Assembly (NCBI GenBank): GCA_902461565.1
Contig: CABPYL010000026.1
Location: 1 to 41,431 of the forward strand
Length of the DNA: 41,431 nucleotides
Direction of reading: 5' to 3'
Origin: an uncultured Porphyromonadaceae bacterium
GTDB lineage: Bacteria; Bacteroidota; Bacteroidia; Bacteroidales; Muribaculaceae
Position 1 is the stretch's first letter, and every line of letters begins with the position of its first letter. The notes below the pieces were generated by a model. The model saw nothing but the letters and a program-made list of their open reading frames with translations, made no database searches and was not told the origin of the DNA. Shown here in pieces: positions 37,398 to 41,431 of the stretch. The position numbers were made by a program, and so were the translations under genes.

Positions 37398-39503
37398 TCA
37401 GCTTATCTGACTCCAATCGGTCTTGCGGTCGAGAATGGCTGCCAGTGCGCGTGCAAAATAGTTGTTCTCGGGGGACGAGAGTGTGGGGTCGGCGTCCAAC
37501 AGGGCTTCTGCGGCATTGCGCGCCATTTGGATTATCCTGCCGTCCTGCGCGAGGTTCGCTATCTTGAGGTCGAAAGGCAGACCGCTTTGGGCTGTGCCTT
37601 CTATGTCGCCGGGTCCTCGCATCTGCATATCGGCCTCGGCAATTACAAAGCCGTCTGTGGTGCCTGTCATAATATCAAGGCGTTTACGTGTTTCGGCCGA
37701 AATTTTGTATTTGGACATCAATATACAGAAACTTTTGTCGGCGCCACGTCCCACTCGACCGCGCAGCTGGTGCAACTGTGAAAGTCCGAACCGCTCGGCG
37801 TTCTCGATGATCATTGTCGTGGCATTGGGTACATTCACACCAACCTCTATAACAGTGGTGGCTACGAGTACCTGAGCTTTGTTTGTAGCAAACAGCTCCA
37901 TCTGCGCATCTTTTTCGGCCGGTTTCATTTTACCGTGGACAAGAGCTACCTTGTAGGGAGCGAAAAAATCCACTGCCGCTTCGAAACCCTCTTCTACACT
38001 GAGGAGGTCGAGTTTCTCGTTTTCTTTTACAAGTGGGTACACGATGTATACCTGATGCCCGGCGGCAATCTGTTTTTTTGCAGCAGTCATTACTCGCACG
38101 CGTTGTTCGCCGAAACGCAGTGCAGTGGTTACGGGAGTACGCCCCGGAGGCAGTTCGTCGATTACAGATACATCGAGATCGCCGTAAACGGTCATAGCCA
38201 ATGTCCTGGGAATGGGCGTGGCTGTCATTACAAGCACATGTGGCGACAGCTGGCTTTTCTTCCACAGGCGTGCGCGCTGTGCCACACCGAAGCGGTGCTG
38301 TTCGTCTATCACCACCATACCGAGCCGTCTGAATTCGACACGGTCCTCGATTACGGCATGAGTGCCTACAAGGATGTGTAATGAGCCGTTGCGCAGCTGC
38401 TCGTCTATAATCCTCCGTTCCTTGGTCTTAGTCGAGCCAGTGAGCAGCTTTATATTCAGACCAATTTTTGAGGCCATGCCGCTGATAGTCTCGTAATGCT
38501 GGGCCGCCAGTATTTCCGTAGGTGCCATAAGGCAGGCCTGATAGCCGTTGTCGAGAGCGAGCAGCATCGCCATAAGGGCAACGAGGGTTTTCCCTGAGCC
38601 GACATCGCCCTGCACAAGACGGTTCATCTGCTTGCCTCGCGCGATATCCGCATGAATCTCTTTTATCACACGTTTTTGTGCCCCGGTGAGCTCGAAAGGA
38701 AGACACTGTTTGTAGAAATCGTTGAACCACTGTCCGATATGCGGCATCGGATAGCCCTGCGACGATGCTTTGCGGTTACGCGAGCGCATTAGCATGTCGG
38801 TCTGGATGTAAAAAAGTTCTTCGAATTTAAGTCTTTGCCTTGCCCGCGAGAGCGTTTCTGCATCATGAGGCATGTGGATTGTACGGATTGCCTCGTCAAG
38901 ACCCATCAGACCTTCGCTTTTTATTACCGAAGGCGGCAATGTCTCTTTCAACGGGTATTTAAGTGTGGAGAGGAAGCCGGTAATGGCAGTGTGCAGTACC
39001 CGACTGTCGATGTTCTTCTGCCGGAGGCGTTCGGTGAGGGGATAAACTGCGCGTACACCGCCCATTGTTGCAAGCGACGATTCCGAATCTACTTCGGGAT
39101 GTGTCATTTGGAGTGTTCCGTTGAATCGCGAAGGTTTGCCGAACAGGATATATGTCTGCCCGGCGCGAAGACTGTTCCGGATATTGCGTATGCCTTTGAA
39201 CCACACGGTTTCAATTGTGCCGCTGCCGTCGCTGAACAGTGCCACAAGCCGCAGCTTTGCCCCTTCGCCAAGGACATTGAAAGAAATGAAGGCGCCCTTG
39301 AGCTGAACGTATGGAAAATCGGAATCATCTATGCCGGCCAGTTCGCGTATGCGGTAGATGCGCGAGCGGTCGATATAACTGTTGGGAAAGTGGTGGAGCA
39401 AGTCGTAGACATTGTGTATGCCCAGCTCGGAGTTGAGAGCTGATGCGCGGCCGGGACCGATTCCCTTGACGTATTTTATGTCGAAACGTCTAAGTTCCAG
39501 CAT
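37398..39503 (-). CDS. recG: ATP-dependent DNA helicase RecG
   Basis: A 701-residue monomeric helicase that reverses stalled replication forks and processes branched DNA. The N-terminal wedge/OB domain (about 1-240) includes KYVKGIGPGRASALNSELG. The motor has Walker A GDVGSGKTLVAL, motif II VIDEQHRFGV, motif III MTATPIPRTLAM, and HGKMKPAEKDAQME with ATTVIEVGVNVPNA and QLRGRVGRG for motifs IV to VI. The TRG-like C-terminus with DGFVIAEADMQMRGPGDI completes the family. Length is normal. It lies 12 nt after ispD, in a glyA-ispD-recG run. Confidence 0.96.
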   Translation of the reverse strand: MLELRRFDIKYVKGIGPGRASALNSELGIHNVYDLLHHFPNSYIDRSRIYRIRELAGIDDSDFPYVQLKGAFISFNVLGEGAKLRLVALFSDGSGTIETVWFKGIRNIRNSLRAGQTYILFGKPSRFNGTLQMTHPEVDSESSLATMGGVRAVYPLTERLRQKNIDSRVLHTAITGFLSTLKYPLKETLPPSVIKSEGLMGLDEAIRTIHMPHDAETLSRARQRLKFEELFYIQTDMLMRSRNRKASSQGYPMPHIGQWFNDFYKQCLPFELTGAQKRVIKEIHADIARGKQMNRLVQGDVGSGKTLVALMAMLLALDNGYQACLMAPTEILAAQHYETISGMASKIGLNIKLLTGSTKTKERRIIDEQLRNGSLHILVGTHAVIEDRVEFRRLGMVVIDEQHRFGVAQRARLWKKSQLSPHVLVMTATPIPRTLAMTVYGDLDVSVIDELPPGRTPVTTALRFGEQRVRVMTAAKKQIAAGHQVYIVYPLVKENEKLDLLSVEEGFEAAVDFFAPYKVALVHGKMKPAEKDAQMELFATNKAQVLVATTVIEVGVNVPNATTMIIENAERFGLSQLHQLRGRVGRGADKSFCILMSKYKISAETRKRLDIMTGTTDGFVIAEADMQMRGPGDIEGTAQSGLPFDLKIANLAQDGRIIQMARNAAEALLDADPTLSSPENNYFARALAAILDRKTDWSQIS

Positions 39504-39515
39504 GTCCGGCCCCTC

Positions 39516-40214
39516 TTACGCTTGTTCGCTCATATAAAATTCGGCGATACGCAGGTCGGTAGAATAGGTAATCTTGATATTGCGGGTATCGCCCGGAATA
39601 AGGTGTACTTTGGCTCCTGCATATTTTTTTACCACCGAAGCGTCGTCGCTCAGAGAGTCGCCTGCCGGCATGGCTTTGTATGCGGCAAGGATTGTGGAGG
39701 CGCGGAAGACCTGAGGTGTCTGCACTGCCACGAACTGTAAGCGGTCGACAGCGGAAGCGTCGTCCGGTTCGTTTGTCATCAGCGAATCCGTCAGCGGCGT
39801 GCATGGAACGAGCGCCTGTATATCGGGATCGGAGAATACATCCCGTAGCCTTGAAAGCATTTCCGGTTTCACAAGAGGACGGGCTCCGTCGTGGATATAG
39901 ACAAGGACGTCGGCGTTGTTTTCTTCTTCCGGAATTGCAGCCAGGGCATTACGCACGGAATCTGTACGTGTGGCACCTCCTGTAACAACTTTCGGACTCT
40001 TGTAGTCGAATTCATGGCACATCGTTTCCCAGCGCCCGGTCTCTGTGGCGGAAAGTACAAGGATAATATCACTTGAGTCCGCGAAGTTTTTGAATGCGTC
40101 GATGGTGTGCATAAGCACAGGACGGCCTTCAAGCAGTGCGAACTGTTTGGGAACAGCGCCGCCGAAACGGTTTCCCGTACCGGCGGCGACAATGATAATT
40201 CTGTTTTTTACCAT
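39516..40214 (-). CDS. ispD: 2-C-methyl-D-erythritol 4-phosphate cytidylyltransferase
   Basis: A 232-residue enzyme of the non-mevalonate isoprenoid pathway, which joins CTP and methylerythritol 4-phosphate. The N-terminal nucleotide-binding loop reads VAAGTGNRFGGAVPKQF with the conserved Gly and Lys. GGATRTDSVRNAL, VYIHDGARPLV (metal-binding Asp), and VAVQTPQVFRAS with the following SDDASVV are all characteristic. Its start overlaps the glyA stop by 7 bp, so the two are coupled, and recG follows. Nothing is unusual in length or motifs. Confidence 0.95.
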   Translation of the reverse strand: MVKNRIIIVAAGTGNRFGGAVPKQFALLEGRPVLMHTIDAFKNFADSSDIILVLSATETGRWETMCHEFDYKSPKVVTGGATRTDSVRNALAAIPEEENNADVLVYIHDGARPLVKPEMLSRLRDVFSDPDIQALVPCTPLTDSLMTNEPDDASAVDRLQFVAVQTPQVFRASTILAAYKAMPAGDSLSDDASVVKKYAGAKVHLIPGDTRNIKITYSTDLRIAEFYMSEQA

Positions 40215-41431
40215 GCGAAGATGGGACGTTCGGCCATCATCTTGTTCACGGCCTTGCGTACGGCCTCGATGTTGGCGGCGCTTTCGGGGTTGGAAAGAAC
40301 AGTGTCTATCATCTCGGCGATGATACCCATTTCCGCAGTTTTCAGGCCGCGGGTGGTAATAGCGGGGGTGCCGAGACGTATACCCGAAGTCTGGAACGGC
40401 GAACGCGTGTCGAACGGTACCATATTTTTATTTGCTGTGATGTCAGCTTCAACAAGGACACGCTCTGCCACTTTACCAGTGAGATCGGGGAACTTGGTGC
40501 GGAGGTCCAGCAGGATGCAGTGGTTGTCGGTGCCTCCGGAAACGATTTTGTAGCCGAGGTCTAACAGGCGTCCGGCTAATTCGGCTGCGTTGTCGCGTAC
40601 CTGAGTCTGGTACTCTACGAATTCAGGCTGCAGAGCCTCGTGGAATGCTACAGCCTTGGCGGCGATAACATGTTCCAGAGGACCGCCCTGCACGCCGGGG
40701 AATACAGCTGAGTCAAGTAGTTGTGACATCATCCTTGGCTGACCTTTGGGATTCGTCTTGCCCCAGGGATTAACAAAATCTTTGCCCATAAGGATGATAC
40801 CGCCGCGGGGACCGCGTAGTGTCTTATGGGTGGTGGAGGTAACGATGTGGGCGTATTTCAACGGGTTATCCAGTAGTCCTGCGGCAATAAGGCCAGCGGG
40901 ATGTGCCATGTCGACCATATATATTGCGCCGATTTCGTCGGCAACGCGACGCATGCGCGCGTAATCCCAGTCGCGGGAATAGGCGCTGGCACCGCCGATA
41001 ATCAGCTTGGGACGCTCACGGAGGCAGGTTTCCTCGAAAGCGTCGTAGTCGATGCGGCCGGTTTCGGCATCGACATTATATTCGAGAGCCTGGAACACGA
41101 GTCCGGAGAAGTTCACTGGACTTCCGTGGCTCAGGTGTCCGCCATGACTAAGGTTAAGACCTATAAACTTGTCGCCGGGATTGAGGCAAGCCATGAAAAC
41201 GGCCATATTGGCCTGTGCGCCCGAGTGGGGCTGAACGTTGGCATATTCGGCACCGAAAATACGTTTGATTCGTTCGATAGCAAGAGATTCCACCTGGTCC
41301 ACAACCTGGCATCCTCCATAGTAGCGATGTCCGGGGTAGCCTTCGGCGTACTTGTTCGTCAGGCATGAGCCCATAGCTTTCATCACTTCGTCGCTTACAT
41401 AGTTTTCGGAAGCGATAAGCTCGATACCGTC
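40208..41431 (-). CDS. glyA: Serine hydroxymethyltransferase, 5' end outside the window
   Basis: 407 codons are present, with the N-terminal part cut off by the right edge of the window. The enzyme interconverts serine and glycine with tetrahydrofolate, giving one-carbon units. The visible N-terminus (DGIELIASENYVS) is the conserved region just after the usual first ~20 residues, so little is missing. NKYAEGYPGHRYYGGC, VQPHSGAQANMAVF and the pyridoxal phosphate lysine in TSTTHKTLRGPRGG are intact, as is the end NKMMAERPIFAW. The open frame runs to the last base of the window. It overlaps ispD by 7 bp. Confidence 0.96.
   Translation of the reverse strand, partial: DGIELIASENYVSDEVMKAMGSCLTNKYAEGYPGHRYYGGCQVVDQVESLAIERIKRIFGAEYANVQPHSGAQANMAVFMACLNPGDKFIGLNLSHGGHLSHGSPVNFSGLVFQALEYNVDAETGRIDYDAFEETCLRERPKLIIGGASAYSRDWDYARMRRVADEIGAIYMVDMAHPAGLIAAGLLDNPLKYAHIVTSTTHKTLRGPRGGIILMGKDFVNPWGKTNPKGQPRMMSQLLDSAVFPGVQGGPLEHVIAAKAVAFHEALQPEFVEYQTQVRDNAAELAGRLLDLGYKIVSGGTDNHCILLDLRTKFPDLTGKVAERVLVEADITANKNMVPFDTRSPFQTSGIRLGTPAITTRGLKTAEMGIIAEMIDTVLSNPESAANIEAVRKAVNKMMAERPIFAW

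Noticed and set aside
1..41431. CRISPR arrays, tRNA or rRNA genes, intact insertion sequences
   Set aside because: No regularly spaced repeats, cloverleaf-like sequences or intact transposase frames were seen on either strand by eye. A tRNAscan or repeat search would be needed to exclude small ones.

Overview
The window looks like chromosomal DNA from a gut Bacteroidales bacterium, most likely Muribaculaceae. Four promoters fit the Bacteroidetes pattern (TTTG, 20-21 bp, then TAnnTTTG or one mismatch), start codons have AT-rich leaders instead of purine Shine-Dalgarno sites, and the gene content (DUF1343, DUF5009, DUF4922, DUF4923, golvesin-domain amidase) is typical of that group. The family-level assignment is inference. 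No rRNA, tRNA, CRISPR array or intact insertion sequence was seen.

Layout. (a) 1-5062 is an accessory block: a decayed gene fragment, a small triple-repeat protein, a radical SAM protein divergent from an HxlR regulator, then a plus-strand run joined by ATGA/TAATG overlaps: hxlR, a 4-oxalocrotonate tautomerase gene broken by an in-frame TAG, a GNAT acetyltransferase, a 55-aa protein, GrpB and an AraC regulator. A chloramphenicol-acetyltransferase-like enzyme follows. (b) 5117-8721 (minus): class II ribonucleotide reductase, a glycine-zipper OmpA lipoprotein and a 48-aa protein. (c) 8810-27701 (minus): thirteen tightly packed genes behind one good promoter at about 27.75 kb. (d) 27838-29944 (minus): a diacylglycerol-kinase-like lipid kinase and prfB with its programmed +1 frameshift. 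(e) 30036-32599 (plus): TrkH/TrkA potassium uptake. (f) 32604-36463 (minus): an NfnAB-like pair followed by zinc ABC transporter components. (g) 36654-37310 (plus): a DUF4923 protein. (h) 37398-41431 (minus): glyA (cut by the window edge), ispD, recG.

The most interesting region is (c). In transcription order it encodes a secreted peptidoglycan amidase with a golvesin insert, a tandem-module glycosyltransferase, a GalT-like DUF4922 protein, a SpoIID/LytB protein without a signal peptide, an AmpG-like permease, the exo-muramidase NamZ, a fused FAD/Fe-S 2-hydroxyacid dehydrogenase, a DUF5009 membrane protein (MurT-like), a MurNAc kinase-like protein, MurNAc-6-phosphate etherase, an exported SGNH esterase, a helicase-exonuclease fusion and EngB. 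Read together this is a muropeptide/MurNAc salvage pathway. The amidase and NamZ release MurNAc outside the cytoplasm, AmpG and the DUF5009 protein import products, the kinase and MurQ give GlcNAc-6-P plus D-lactate, and the fused dehydrogenase is a natural candidate to oxidise that D-lactate. The roles of DUF4922, the glycosyltransferase and the SpoIID-like protein in the set are unexplained and may be the new biology here.
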